From the NCBI RefSeq assembly GCF_000003815.2, contig NC_049996.1, positions 14,994,619 to 15,058,618 on the forward strand: a DNA stretch of 64,000 nucleotides, given 5' to 3'. This DNA is from Branchiostoma floridae. Its lineage: Eukaryota > Chordata > Leptocardii > Amphioxiformes > Branchiostomatidae. Under the pieces are notes generated by a model that was not told the DNA's origin, did no database searches, and worked only from the letters and a program-made list of their open reading frames with translations. This document shows positions 39,301 to 54,300 of this stretch, in pieces. The stretch's first letter is position 1, and each line of letters begins with the position of its first letter. The translations under genes were made by a program, and so were the position numbers.

Positions 39301-42300
39301 ACAGCAGCTGCCTACCCAGATCGTTCCCACAGCAGTTTATAGTAGCGGGGATCTTGTCTAAATTAACACTGCTGCAGTGGAGGTCAGTAACTCTATATAG
39401 GGGTTACAAAGTAGGCACAGCAGTGAGTGTTTATCAACAAGGCTGGGGGCACCTCTCCCTCTAAAACAACCAGTGTAATCAGTGGAAAGCAAACATTAAA
39501 TCAAGTTTCAGTTCAAAATAACTTGGCTTTAGCATAGTTCTTGGGCTTTTTACCATTCTTCGTAGGATTTCTATGAATTAGATGTGCACTTTGGAGAGGC
39601 TTAAATAGTCTGGGATGTAACCGAAACTAGGGGCAACAGTGAGGGCAGGGCAAAGTTTGTATTACAACGATCAGATAACAAAAATAACATGTGTATTGTT
39701 TTCCTACTTGGAGCACAGAAAGCCCACCCCAAAACCCAGTGGATTCACTATGATCCTGTTTTTCAAAACGCTGTTCTTGGACCATCACATACGATTCATT
39801 GCTTCTTTGAAGAATCCCAATTGAAATAGGCTACAGTTGACGAAAACTGCTCCTGGGGATTTTCAAAGTCACTTAACCATTTACGTGACCTTGGTGTCGT
39901 TGTTTACATCTTTTCTGAAGTGCAGAGAAACTTTAGCCACAGAAACTTGAAAAGGAATGTTTTACAAAGTAGAATTTTGAAGAAGAAAAAAAAAAGGTAT
40001 GGTCCTCACATGGGGCAAAAATAGCTGCAGAGATATATTGTAAGTATCACGCCAGCTGCTCCTGAGATAAATCATAATCTCAGACAATCGTGAATGAAGA
40101 CTATTTGGGTATGGCTGCTAATTTTGATTCTAGAGTTCCTCCCATCATGGGTTTTTTAAGTGATGCTACGCATTCTCATGGACATAATTCTGACAAAATT
40201 ACACTGTTGCTACCTTTTGACTAAGAAAATGCTTGTCTGAGTTGTGCATGTACTGTCAAGGGACACCTGAAAAACAGACCCTGGTCTGACTATAATTTTT
40301 AACCCAGGGGAAACAAAATAAATGAAATGACATGTACTAATCATGCTGACAGTATTCGAAAAGTGGGGCATTTTATCATCAGCCTGGGAGTGCAGCTATG
40401 CAACATAAACATAGCAGGTACAATATGTGATGAGGTTTTGCAGAGCTCAAGCCATAGTGACACTTGATCCAGCACAGCGGGTGGCCACCATCAATTAAAA
40501 TCATATTTTGGGCTCCTTCCAAAATAGGAGACAGATCTATGGAGGAGAGTACTTTTTACAGGTTAAATTCTCTGTTTCATCACTTTTACCAGTAACGGAA
40601 TAGGTACATGTAATATATACATACATTTGTAATATACAATATAAAGTACTAGTCATTTATGTCATGTAGCTTTGAGTATGTAAGATGGATTTAACAGATG
40701 CGGTCCATGAGTATTTAACTATCCCACAAGAGTTCAAAGTCACAAATGTCAAGTTTGCAATGCAACAAGAGGTCTGCCAAATCATTCAACGACTTTAGTG
40801 TTGTCTGCTTTGATATCAAATCAACCCATCAAAGACGGAGAATTTGTTACAGGATATTTGGAACTGTTGACCCTATCAAGTGATCAAAGATGGCTCCCAC
40901 AAATCCCAGTGGCTCTTTAACTACTCCTGGTGACAAGATTAAGATTATTTGTCCATAGATACCTTTGATCATTGAACATTAGATACATCTATCCAGCTGT
41001 TAGGAGGTGACTTTGAGACAATGTTTCTTTGCGAATATTCTTTCTGTCCCTTTTACAAGCCTCTTCTTTAAATATGATAGAGAATTATCATGCATTTAAA
41101 ACAATTCATGTTGCAACAACGATTGTTACTGAAACTTTGGCCTAAAAAATTAACACAGAGTTTTAAGATTTACATGGATTTTATGTTTCTTCAAAGGTTG
41201 CCATCCTCGCTGCATAAAAAGTTAAAATTTTGAATTAGTGCCTCATCACTTTAAACACCTGTCAATGATCTTGATGACATTTGAGTGATAATGTAAGGCT
41301 GTTACCATGATTTCGAAAACCTTCAGGCATTGGGGATGATACTAATTATGATAATGTTGTACTGATAATCAACAAGACCAGTACACAGAACTATTCTTGG
41401 TCTCATTAAAGTCAATGTAGTTGAATTCCTTGTGGTTATGTCTGTGGGCAAAAATGTCACTTGCCTGCAGCCAAAAGAAACATCCTGGAAGTGGACTTAG
41501 TCCATGGTGACATTGCAATTCTAATACTAGTAATAGATGTTCATGTTGTGTATGCCAAATGGGGATATTGTAATACCGGTAACTTCTGAATTATGATTGA
41601 GAAATCTTGATTCATTGATAAAAGGGACCCTCAGTACCAAACATCAATCCATATGTAGGTGTTTTTCACATCAACAGCATAATTTGAGTTTTCTTAAATA
41701 ATAGTTTTAAAAAAAGTTCAAAAGAGTTCAAAACTTGATATGATGGACACACAAAAAATGGTTTCTCTTTGTGAGAAACCTTTGGCCCACAATATGGTTT
41801 TTTATTTGGTTTGGCATGTCCATGCAGTGCACATTTTAAAGATTGTTGAACCACAATATGGTTTAGTTTGGGACGTCCACGCAGTGCACATTTTAAAGAT
41901 TGTTGAACCAGATTTTGGATGAGATGAGGGGAAGCGCTGGTCAAGGCTCCCCCCTAATGTGCCAGTGATTGAGGGATTTACAGCTTTGTGGGCATAACTG
42001 TCTGCCAAAATTAACTTTCAGTTCATCCTCTGAGAGGTGACAGCATAGTTGATGCGAATCCCTGTCCAGCATGACAGAGCAATGCCATTTTCTTGAAACA
42101 GTCATGGAATAAAACAATTTACATAATGGAATACTTGTACAACAAGCTTAGAGTGCCATCATAACCACAAGTTTGACTGTAGAAATTTGGTAAATATAAT
42201 GACTGTCAACTCTCCTCTGCTTCTCTCTTGCTATTTTCTTGGACGTGTAAGCCCCAAAACACATGAACGCCTGATGGTAAAATCTATTAATTTTCTACCC

Positions 42301-45300
42301 GGTCCAAAATCCGGTCCACTGACTTTTTTCAGGTTCAGCATTTCTGGACTGGCCCAACAAGAAAAATCCAACAATTTTGCACCCTAACACCAACTGTGCT
42401 TACATCAACATGTCTTTTCATACACATCAATAATAAAAATGTCACTAATAAACCTTGAGAAATCTGATCACGAATCCCTGTCCAGCATGACAGAGCAATG
42501 CCATTTTCTTGAAACAGTCATGGAATAAAACAGTTTACACAATGGAATACTTGTACAACAGCTCACGATAACAAGTTTGACTGTAGAAATTTGGTAAAAA
42601 TGACTCTCCTCTGCTTCTCTCTTGCTATTTTCTTTTATGTGTAAGCTCCAAAACACGTGAGCGCCTGTCGGTAAAATCTATCACTTTTGTACTAAGTCCA
42701 AATTCCTTTACACTGATTTTTTTCAGGTTTAACATTTCCGGACCATTCCAACAAGAAAAAACAGTTTTTTACCTGTACACTATACTGGTACCCACCCCTA
42801 ACACCAACTGTGCTTATATCACACACATCAATAATAAAAATGTCAATAAACCTTGAACAACCCCATCAGAGGCATTTGAGAAATTCTGTCCTTGTAAGTT
42901 CAGTTGTCACAATAAACCATCAATGTTTTCATTGCTCGACGAAAATGCTTTCGGCTGCACATCATTTGCCAAAGACTTGCACAATTCAATAAGGAGAACG
43001 GATTATGCTCCTGCCTGTAGTTGACTTTTTAAGCTGCCATCAAGAGTTAAACCTCTTAAAAAGTCATTTCCAACACGCCAAGCTTCCCTAATAACATCTG
43101 AGTCAGCTCAGTGCAAGCAGGTCATTGCCAAGACTGCCTGGTGGAGGCAGACCTGATCTTCGTCTTGCGAAAGTTTTGGGAAAATAATGAAATTACGATC
43201 ATGATAAAGTGGACCTGAGTGTGCGATCGCATCGCAGCCCTAATTACTTTCCGACCAAACGTCACCTCCAATCCGGAGTTTTGTCTGGATTCATGGATTG
43301 TGTGACTAGGGCCAACAGTTGTTGGCAATGGTCCAGCACTTCTAATACAACCGTGGGGCGTCTGGACATGATTTGCTTCCCGATAAGGCAGGCACACGTA
43401 AAACAGCGCAGTCTTCGTTTCAACAACACTACAGAAGAGTCTGACGTTTCTAACGAACTTATAAACTGACCTACAGTTACTAGAGACTACTGAGGGATTC
43501 AAAGAAATATCTCAAAAACATTTGAACACGTAAAACAGCACAGCCTTCGTTTCAACAACACTGAAGAAGAGTCTGACATTACGTCAACTGTTTCTAACGA
43601 ACCTCTAAACTGACCTAAACAATTACTGGGGATTATTACTAACTAAACTTTAAGGTATTCGAAGAAATATCTGAGAAACATGTCAATAGGACTCCAAATT
43701 AAGACACGTTGATGTTTGTGACCATTTCATCCACAATAAAAACAACATTTAAAATCACAAAATACAAGAGCGTTACCATTTCAAACTTTAAATCAGGGTC
43801 AACAGAAACAAATATCTAACTTACATGTAATGTTTACTTGCAACATAAGCTGTAAACTCAGCTGTAAATGATATCAAGGTATCACAGAAGGGCTAATTAA
43901 TTTTCTCATCCACAATAAAAACAATGCTTAAAATCACAAAACAAAAGAGCAACTCTTTCAGGGACAACAGAAACAAATATCTTCATGCATTTTACATAAT
44001 AACTGCTGTAAACTCTGATGTAAAAGATATCAAGGCAGCACATAAGGGCTAAGTAATTTTTCCCTCCTCAGGCTGTTTAAGACACCACAGGAAATAAGAC
44101 GTTGTTCTCACCTTCACACTCGGAACTATCCGACCTTGTCTGGTTGAAGTTCTCGTACGAGTCCCACCGGATCAGCGGATCGTTGGTGTTTGTGTCCACA
44201 GCGATCGTCTTTTCGTTCCTCACGATTCCGTTCCCTTAGGAGCAACACACGCACCAGGTTTAAAAGCAAATACCTCTCCAAGAAACACAGAGTGCTAGAC
44301 GAGTCAGAAGCATGGTAAAACAAGTTAACACGGAGGCGAATACAGGAGAATTGGGCTCAACGTTAAAGAAAATTGATCATACATATAGCCACAGAGCCTT
44401 GGAGCACATCGTAGCCTTAGAGTCAGCTCGGCCTGTCAGAAAATCAATACTTTGTGTGGGACGCTAGCCGCCTCCTATCCTGGGATGTTAATGGTTCCTC
44501 TGCAGCTGCCCTTGGGTGGAAAGGGAGGTGGACTGTTTTGGGCAAAAGCCAAGCTGTCCCCTGGGTTTGTCCCTGACTCCTGAACACTGTTTAGCTTCCA
44601 GCCAACCCTAATGCCCCGCCGATCCCTATTGGTCCACCGCGTCCATGAATACGATAATAGTATATGCCTGGGGGCACACTGCTCTGAGATAGAGCAGAGG
44701 GAAATCTGGAGGCATGAAAATGAGTGCAGCAAACTTCTGTTGGCCACATTTAGCCAGAAAATCGGATTAGCAATTGGAGCGAGGCAGCTAGCTGGAAAGA
44801 CTACCCCTTTCTCCCCACTAGGACAGTCTGGCTGTCACTTACCCTGTAGTTTGGAGAACAAATAATTGCAGGAATGGGGACATAGCAGTATACTAGTAAC
44901 CAGTGTTATAGCCAGCCTGAAATCGTTTTCCTTCCCTTGAATTTTGGATGGGAATCCTGTCAAAGGTGCAATGGTCCAAAGGGGTCTGGGGGCATGCTCT
45001 CCAAGGAAAATTATGAAGTCTAGACCTTCTGAAATGATATTTTCTCAATTTTGTGGGGCAAATTTTGCTGGTAGACTGAGCTTGGTTCAATCAGTTATTC
45101 AGTATCTTTACCTGCCAATTTATTTCCTGTCAAAGAGGACAGAGCGGGAAACATTTTGTCCGTCCCTAGCACTGACACGGAGTGCTGGCTAGAACCCTGC
45201 TAGTGACACCCGTGCTCTGAATTGGATCCTTACCTTGCATGGGGGCGGGTGAAGCTGAGAAGATGAATTCTATCTTTCCGTTATCCGGGAAACGATCATC

Positions 45301-48300
45301 TGTAGAGAAGCAATAAAAAAGGCATTTGTGTGCATCACAGACAAACATAAGTGACAAGTATATACCCTCTGTGGGACACCGAGGCTATAATGTGTGTTTG
45401 ATTTGCACAGTTGCTATGAAGGTGATCCCCCCAAGTGACCCCGAACTTGTTTTCGTATGATCCACCCAGATATTCATGGCATTGGAATGGTCGCTCATCA
45501 CACCTCCCCTCCGAAATATAGGCACGCTGATTGTCTGCTTTCAAAGCCACCTTCAAGGCTTCTTGGATCAAAGTCAATACTTCATTTGACTGATTGTGCG
45601 CAGGGTTGTTGGCATTGGGTAGGTGGAACTTCAAGCTATAATATAATGAAGTTGAACTTATAGACAAGTATGTCTCATGTGTGTCTGTGTGTTGGATGCG
45701 AGTCAAGTTACAGGGCTTTATCTTGCACTGGGAAAATTCTCTAGAATATTTTTATTGATTGAAAATCAACAGTTTTAACATTGAGAAAAAACATCTGCCA
45801 AAAAATAGTTGGGCGAGTCCAATTCTTATCTTGGAAATTACAGTATAGCTTAATTCAGAATGTCTTGATGTATTGTTAAACTTACAGAAATATAATCTCA
45901 GCTATGAATGAAGCCTATTACCCTTCAGGCATTAATCTGATAAATTCATCAGTACCAGGAACAGTTGATTTTATTTGTAAACTTTCATCGATAAAAGGCA
46001 AGTCAGAAGAAATGAGGTAATTGTAGAAAAACATTATTGAAAGAAAAAAAGATAAAATTTCTTGAAACAAAATTTAAAGTGCAAATGGAAAACCTTGAAC
46101 TTTATGTCTAAACAGTTTTCCATAGCCCATCTCCACATTGTTACTGAGCTGTCCCCTCCCACAGCCCATTTCAACATTGTTACTGAGCAGTCCCCTCCCA
46201 CAGCCCATCTCCACATTGTTACTGAGCTGTCCCCTCCCACAGCCCATCTCCACATTGTTACTGATCTGTCCCTCTATGACAGAATCCCTGCCTTTCCTTG
46301 CGCACAGCTGCAGAGTGACAGATTGAATCACTGTGTACATTACAGCATACCAGTGCATGGGGTGAAGGGGTTCTGAACCTCACTCACTACGAACATTCAA
46401 AAACACAACTGTCAACATGTTGTGCTGAAGAGTTCATTTCAAATTGTATCCATCTTTCTTAGTAGAACTTTCTGTAGATAGCAAATATACATAGGAATGA
46501 ACCAACTAGTGTAATGTACATAGATTGGAATTTCTTTATCAAACTCTCTCCTGGACTACAGAGTTCAAACTTAAGACATGAAGAACGTAGCCAACTTAAG
46601 TTAAAACCACTGCGAACATTTTTCCATGGTGGTAAGACACCATGGTGTATGGTGATACTGCAAACTTAAAACCACCACGAAAGGTCCTTTTTCCAGCTAC
46701 CATATAATAGAATTAAATTCCTGCAAACTTAAATGCATTTACAATATCTTATGATGATTTAGGAAAGTAGATACACACTGTTATATGCAGCAAAAACAAT
46801 GTCAAATTCATATCCCCAAATTCTTAAGTAGACTGTTCCAAGCTGTTATGTCTTTCTCTTCTGACTGCCAACAAGGTTGTTTACAAGTTCAACACTAATT
46901 CTTCACCGCCATGTTTGTCTGTACCTTTGAAAGCTTCGTCCAACTCGGCCTTAGGAAAGATGAGCCCGTAATCCGAGATGGCACACGTGTGGAACTGTAC
47001 CCTGAAGATGACATCACGCGTGGCCGACCGGTACTTCTTATGGTAGCACTTGATCTGTGGAAGGGAAAAACCCACATTTCATTTCAAACAGGCACTTCAA
47101 ATGTAGTAATATGTTTCTTGCAAATTCTTGCCTGTGGGCTAATTGCAGGTAACACGAGAGATAATCAAACAGTGTAAAAAAAACAATATCACAAGTGTCA
47201 AACATATACAGCCACAGCACAATTTTGGGCTAGGTCAATTCAAACCCTTGGACCTCAGTTTGATGCAGCAAAAAAACTAAAAAAACTTGAGCAGGCAGGC
47301 AAAAGAGAAGTAAAATCACCCAGACCACTATATACATGTATAATAGACCACAAACTATCAAAGAAGACAGTGAGCACAATACCATAAACATGTCTAGTTA
47401 GCTGTATTTGTATTGAATTGTTCTGCCAGTTCATTCTAGTGATGCTGAAGAAGGGTGATGGATGCCACTCAAAACATCCAGAAGTAAATCTCCGTTTTTT
47501 TAATCTAGTTGTAGAGATTGAATTACATTTGAATGTCCAAGAGTGCATGTACTAACCAGAATGTCCCCTCTCAGCTGTAGCCCCGGCTCCACTGCGATAC
47601 AGATCCTACTCATGTCAGCTGTCACGTTACTGAGGAACACACAACAATAGTCAGTCACAAAGCTTCCATAGTAAAGCAACACAAAAAAATCTTAACATGA
47701 ACACCATTATATGCAGAAAAACTCTAATAAACCAGTTCCTAGATTTACATGTACATGCAACGTTATGTGTGTAACTTATATCATTCTGGAAAATCTAGAG
47801 TCTCTTTCAATGGCGACCATTGCAACAACTTTCTTCTGTCTAAACAAGGTTTTCAAGAAATTACATGTATCTGCTCTAGAGTCTAGTGATGAGCTGAAGC
47901 AATGCGAAGACAGAAAAACAGACGTCTTACTGACAAAGACAAAGTTTATGAACTTACTAAACTCCAGTTGTGTAGATGGGCTGCATGGCCTGATAGATCT
48001 TCACAAAGGGTCTGCAGCCTAAAATTGAAAGCAGGTTAGGTCTAATCCAAAATCTCATGCAGTCAAAACAATATACAGTATCTTATTTTCTAACAAAATA
48101 AAACAAAGCAAAGGGTTAGTACAATGGCTGTTCTATATATCAAAGTTGTCGTTATTGATGGAATGGCAACAAAATGGGACAAAGGAATATTGTTAAGGAC
48201 TTTCCACTATCAAAATTATCAAAATGCCTTTGTGTTTGGCTGTAAGATTGCTGCGCTTCTCTTGCATTTGTAGGTCTTACCGGTATGTAAGGTCTCACCG

Positions 48301-51300
48301 ACAAAGGTGACCATATGATTTTTCTTTCAAGAGTTAGAAAACTGCCATGTCATAGTTTGCTTTCTTATTATCATGACCTTAATATGTCAATCATTATATG
48401 CTATACATCAAATCATCATCATCATCATCGGTCGACGTGATCAAATGTAGACATGTTCGCACATGTCTACACACGACGGGGTTATACCGCCCCTTACGGG
48501 GTGACATACCCTTTCGTAGGCTAATTACAAGACATCAAATATTACACTGTACTACTGGTAGGTAGGTTTGTACATTTCAAAAGAGAATTTTTTCATACTT
48601 TAGTAAAAAAAATACTCAGAGTTGAATGATTATTCTTATGCATGTAACGCAAGTTCACCTTTATCCGTGGGTAACCTTTATCCGTTGTTTTGAAAAAACA
48701 GCGCATTTAGGAGTATTAAGTCTGTGGACAGTAGTTTCAAATTTGCAATATTTTCAAAATATTTGAAGCCACCGTCCATCAACTTCATATCCCTAAATAT
48801 GTTTTTCTTACAAACAACGAATATAGGTTACCCTCGGATAAAGGTGAACCAGCGTTAACAATTTGCCGATCTCTTAAAATAATGATTTGGCCCTTCTTTA
48901 GTCTATTCTCAGCTTTGTTTTCATGTTTGTTTGTTTGTTTGTTTGTTTATTTTTTAATCTTACCAATCTCTAAAATCCGCCGCAATGCTGTGCCACAGAG
49001 TACATAGGGTATGTGTGGGCACGGGTGTTCAGAACAGCAACACACAAAAAACACATACCAAACAACATAAAACCCATGCAAAATACAAACAGTCAACAAC
49101 ACAGGGCCACTCAGGTACCATCTCAAAACTTCACCATAAACAAAATGAGTTCCTTTTTCAGTCTGGTATCCAGCTGTATTGTAGTTCCCGAATCTCTTCT
49201 GTCCTCTCTGCAAATGCAGTATTTGTGGAGGGGACAGAAGAGACTCAGGAATACGGCGGGATACCAGGCTACTCCTTTTTGGAATTGAACTTTTGAGGAA
49301 GCTTATTTCATATATACCAAGAATATTTGTTTGATGTAAAATGAGTCTTTTTTTGGCTTGAATTGACAGATCACAGAACTTTTAGAAAGCTACCATCTCA
49401 AAACTTCACCATGAACAAAATGAGTACCTTTTTGGAATATTTTGTATATTTGAGGAAGCTATCTTTATGCAAAAGCAGTCATTTCTGGCTTGAATTGAAA
49501 TATTACAGAAACTTTGAGAAGGTCCCCGAAACAAATCATAGCCCTGCGTTGAACCAAATGAACAATAACTGCCTGTGATGCAACTCTACATTGTGCTACA
49601 ATTCCTAAAGGCATGCAGTGGATAACAATATGATGACTGAAACAAGAACAGATGGAGGGACAGACACAGATGTACGGATCCTCATGCTACCACAATCGTG
49701 CAGGCTCCATTCTCAAGGCATCTACCTTTTCTAGAGTTCCTGAATAGTTTTGTGGTTGTCAACTTAGAGGGAGCTTCTGTAGAAAATAAGGGTGCAAAAG
49801 GCAAGGGAAAACTAAAGCAATGTACAGAAACTTTAAGTCATCCAGAGGTGCGATGAAGGTTAGACATCCAGGAAATAAGATATGCCAAAAAAGCAGTTAC
49901 TCAAGCCACTGGATATGATTTTGTAAATGGTCAGATGTTTCAGACAGTCATTTGGCGTCTTTCGTCAGTGACACTGGAGAAATCTTGCTGGAGAGGGTTT
50001 TTATATCCTACTTGTGAAGTAATATGCAAATACTCTAAATTAATAGTAGTTTGCAAATCAATTCACAGCTAGGACATAAAAATCCTCTCCAACAACTGAA
50101 ACATCTGACTGTTTCCAAAATCATATCCAGTTGCTTGAGTAACTGCTTTTTAGCTCATCCAGAAGTGACCCGTCCACAGCATGCCAACCTTTAACATGTG
50201 TAACTGTCAACAATGCAAACACGTATGCAAATATATTCTAATAAGATGCAAAAATTGGGAGTACTCTATGCATCGTGCATATAAAACATAAACAAGCAAG
50301 CAGTCACATAAATCCGATCTGCGGTGGTCTACAGAAAAACGGTGCGAATCAAAGTGGCTTTGTGCAAGTGATGCTTGGATAAATACATTGTCACATAAAT
50401 ACGAACAAGAACCTATGTTTAATACGGACTTACCAACTTGATGGCATTCACAGGTATGAGCTCACATAATTTTTTTTTAAAACTATGATGCTTTCATTTT
50501 GCTATATAATGTCAGGTGTACATGTACATGTATGGATACAGCTATACAACACCAGATCTCTGGCACATCTGACCAACAAGTTGCCCCATGGGCAAAATCT
50601 TCATATCATAATTTGTATACCGATAGCTCAACAACTGTCAAAAACGAAGTTTGAGACCTATGGGGTAAAACATAGAAGCTAAAATAAAATAAAAACGTGT
50701 AAAAACTGCAAGCTTTTCAAGAAACTGGCTACCAATTATCAATGAAATAACTAACTTATTACTAGTTTTTACAACTGACAGACTTCTGGCCAGGGTTCCA
50801 TTTTAATTGAATACTTGAGCAAAAAGCAAAGGTAATGAAAACATTTTGGAAACAAAAGAGAGAAACTGATGAAGGTACAAGCCTCAGAGGAAAATAAAGG
50901 TAAAGTCAAGACTAAACTTGTCCAAATCAGTATATATTAATCCAAATCAGCATAAAATCAGTACCTCCTTTGGAATCGAAGTTAGGGATGCCATGGATGA
51001 CGATGTTGTGCAGGAACAGAGGGTTGTTGTTCATCTTGATGTTTCCTGACAGCAGACCAGCGAAGTAATGTACATATCTGTGGAGCCAAATGGACGTAAT
51101 TAACAATGCACAAGGTCTTCAGACAAATAAAATTCACTAACATGGGCCATACAGCACATTGTAACTCTTGAAACCTTTGCGGTGTTTTATTTTTAGGGTT
51201 TAGATGGTGAAACAGTCACAGTATGTCACTATAGCGATGCCGCAAACTTAAAACCCATTTTTTACTACCACTAAATCAAAACATAGCTAACCTACAAGCT

Positions 51301-54300
51301 ACTATTGAGCTTTCTCAACCCATTCCCCTCTAAAAATGTTTTTGCTTCTTTCCTCTCCATTTGTTTTTCTCCTTCTTGACCTTTCCCCCAGTTTTTGAAC
51401 AACTTCTGTTTGACTAGAAATATATATAGATTAGAAGTATCACTAGTTGTTGACCCCTATGTCCACTTTGTTATTGTATCATTATGAACAATGTACTTTC
51501 ACACATGTATTTTTGCAATTAGCCTTCGGGCATGAGTTTGCAATAAAAGATTATTATATAGCATCTGGTAATGTCCATGACAACATCTGTTATGAATATA
51601 CATAGCAATCTAGCCTTGCTTAGATGACAGTAAAACTATTGGCACAAACTCAGCTTGGGTCAGTGACTATTTCTAAGTTAAAATGGCTTCCAGACTACCT
51701 CTGTTGTAGCCGTATTTTCATCCCCTTGCCAAGGATGTTATAATTCACATCAACGGGGCATGTCACCTAAATAATCACTTTTGCCAAGAAAGCTATTTGT
51801 GGTTGTGATCAACTTCTTGCCCATGGTTACAAATCAAGAGTTGTCGCTATTCTATAAACAACAATGTTTCTGACATCACTTATGCATTACTCTATTCTGA
51901 AGTAAAAAGTTCCCCTTACAAAGTACCGAGTACAATTTTTACCTATGCCTTTACACAGTAACCTCAATCCTCATATTGTAAATGCATTTAAATTTGCGGG
52001 GATTTAAGTTCGCGTTAGTGGGAAAAAAGACTGTTCGCGGTGGTTTTAAGTTCGCAGTAGCACCATGCACTGTAGTCTCTTACTGGAAAAATGTTTGCAG
52101 TGGTTTTAAGTTCGCAGTAATTGCGCACATAAAACCATTGCGAAAATTTCTGCATTTACAGTATGCAATCCTACTTTGGCAATAACTTGGCAACATTTTC
52201 CGATTTGGAAAGATTTAAAAGTGTGTACTTATATTGAGAAAATACGGTATAAACAGTTCCCTAGGAACATCTGTGGAGCTGAGAAAGTCAAGGCAACACC
52301 TGCAAAGTTGTAAACAGCTCAGTGTTGGAGTCATGCAACCTCTACTTCCGGTGGAACTCAAGCAATGAAGTTTTTGGTATGGCTCTCAACAAATCGTGGT
52401 CCGACCTAAACCCCCAGATGTAAACAGAGATCTAAAAAAAATGCACCAGAACCAAAATTTTGCCAAACAGTTCTGTGGCCTGTGGGCATTGGATAGGGTA
52501 GTTTTCTTTTATGAAGGTTAAACAGCACTTTATCACAAACTTATAATTAGCTGTAAAGGTATGAATATGGCATCCTTCGGTCAATATTGACCTAGCCTGA
52601 GTATCATCCGTATTCTACCGGGGCTCCTTACACTCGCTACCCCTAAAATTTTTTTAGGGAAGTGAGTGTAGGGAACCCCGGTAGAAATAGGATGGCACCC
52701 AGGCTAATATTGACCATGGTAAAATCCAAATTGATATCAGCCCTACAGCGTTGGCTGTGGCTAAACAGTCCTATATACGAGAATGAGTCCAGTCTCTGCC
52801 ACATAGGGCACATCTGTACAATCTGTACACTGACTCAGGTCAGTTTTTTTGCAGGATCTGCTTTTCTTCTGCCATGCGCATCAGTCTGGTTTCTCCTGAT
52901 CTTAGCTGCCTGGACAGTGTGCATCTCCAGCTGGATTTGTCATTTGCAAGGTCCTCCCAGTGCTCTATGTAAATATGAAGGTATGACAACTTAGAATTTC
53001 TAACTTACCGCCTCTGGGATGGTTGTGTCACCCCTGCAACTTTCTCATCGTAAAACCTCTTCATGGCAAACCTGTCAAGCGCCTGCTCAGCACTGTAAAA
53101 ACGGCAAACAAAATATCAAAGTTTTAGGCACGATCTAGACACAGTTTTTCCCTATATCGGCAAGCCAACAACCTCTCGCCGACAGCTTTTTTCCAGCATC
53201 TACATGGAATTGCAATATAGCCATTAAGATATCGGCAAAATTTCTCCCGAAAGGTCCGGACTAGGGCTGGGTATCGGTACAGCGTACCGGTACATAACCG
53301 GTTTTTCCTATTGGACCGGTCCAGAAAAACCGGACCTGAAAAAATTGGTTGGACCGGATGTTGGACCGATTAGAAAATTAACATATTATTTTATCAGGCA
53401 TTCACACGTTTTGGCGCTTGCAGTTGGAAGGAAATGACAAGAGTGAAGTGTAGCAGAGTTTATAGTAATTTCTACCAAGGTTTACAGTCAATCGTACAGG
53501 TGCAGCTAGCGTTGTAGGATTTTAAAACGCCAGTGTAAGTCTAATACTCCACCAAACAGATTTCTTTGTAGTGAAATGGACCATTGGTATGAGTCATACT
53601 GAATCAGGTCCAGGTTCAGGTCCGGACCTGGACCTGATCCTTTGAACCTGAACCGGACCTGGACCTGAATTTTCTGTACCGGTACCCAGCCCTAGTCCGG
53701 ACCATTCGCCCGATAGCTTAGCAGGGGTCCCCGATAGCTTAGCAGGGGTCCCCGACAACTTCCGCGTGCATGTAGATGCGTCCCGACTTCGGGTGGACTC
53801 ATTAGCAAATAATGCGGGCTCATTAGGCCATATAGCTGTTTATGACTGCAAGCGCCATGGGTGTCCAGTCCCCAACGTTCCAGATCCCTCCCAACATCCC
53901 CACAGATATCGGTAAAAACTGTGTGTAGATTGGGCCTTAGTCTATTGCTTACTAGCAAGTGGGAACAATAGAAAACACTCAAGCTTTGACTGGGACTTTA
54001 TTTGGATCCACAATTATCTTGACAATCCTGATATCAGTTTTTCCTGTGGTAAAGTTTTTCATGTAGTAAATCAATTAAGCTATTGAAACAAAGGAAAGGC
54101 TTATTACTTATTTCCTTTTTCTGAAAGACTGAAGACGGGTAACACATGCAATAAGGGCCACTGACGTTTCTCAACTGGCAATAGTTTTATTAGCAATTGA
54201 GACAAGAGTGTGTGTGTGTGTGTGCGTGTATGTGTACGTACATGTACATACGCATGACCTTACTGCCTTCTTAAGAAGTACACATTCTTTTCCCAAGGAA

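Larger units (their letters stand above)
39090..44111. other. Tensin intron 8, 5 kb
   Basis: Contains three tandem duplications (41790, 42056, 43390) and otherwise AT-rich sequence without plausible exons. The open frames within it lack splice signals or homology. Confidence 0.55.
48019..50964. other. Tensin intron 3
   Basis: Family C and B MITEs, a GTTT microsatellite, a near-repeat of CATCTCAAAACTTCACCAT (49119 and 49391), and an ATCATCATCGGTCGACGTGAT segment at 48414 that is the inverse of one at 4744. No exon recognised. Confidence 0.55.

Noticed and set aside
41666-42008. Open frames around 41666-42008 on both strands
   Set aside because: Caused by a 60 bp tandem duplication; no splice signals or homology.
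46124-46272. CRISPR-like regularly spaced repeat
   Set aside because: Units are contiguous without spacers and the genome is eukaryotic; it is a plain minisatellite.
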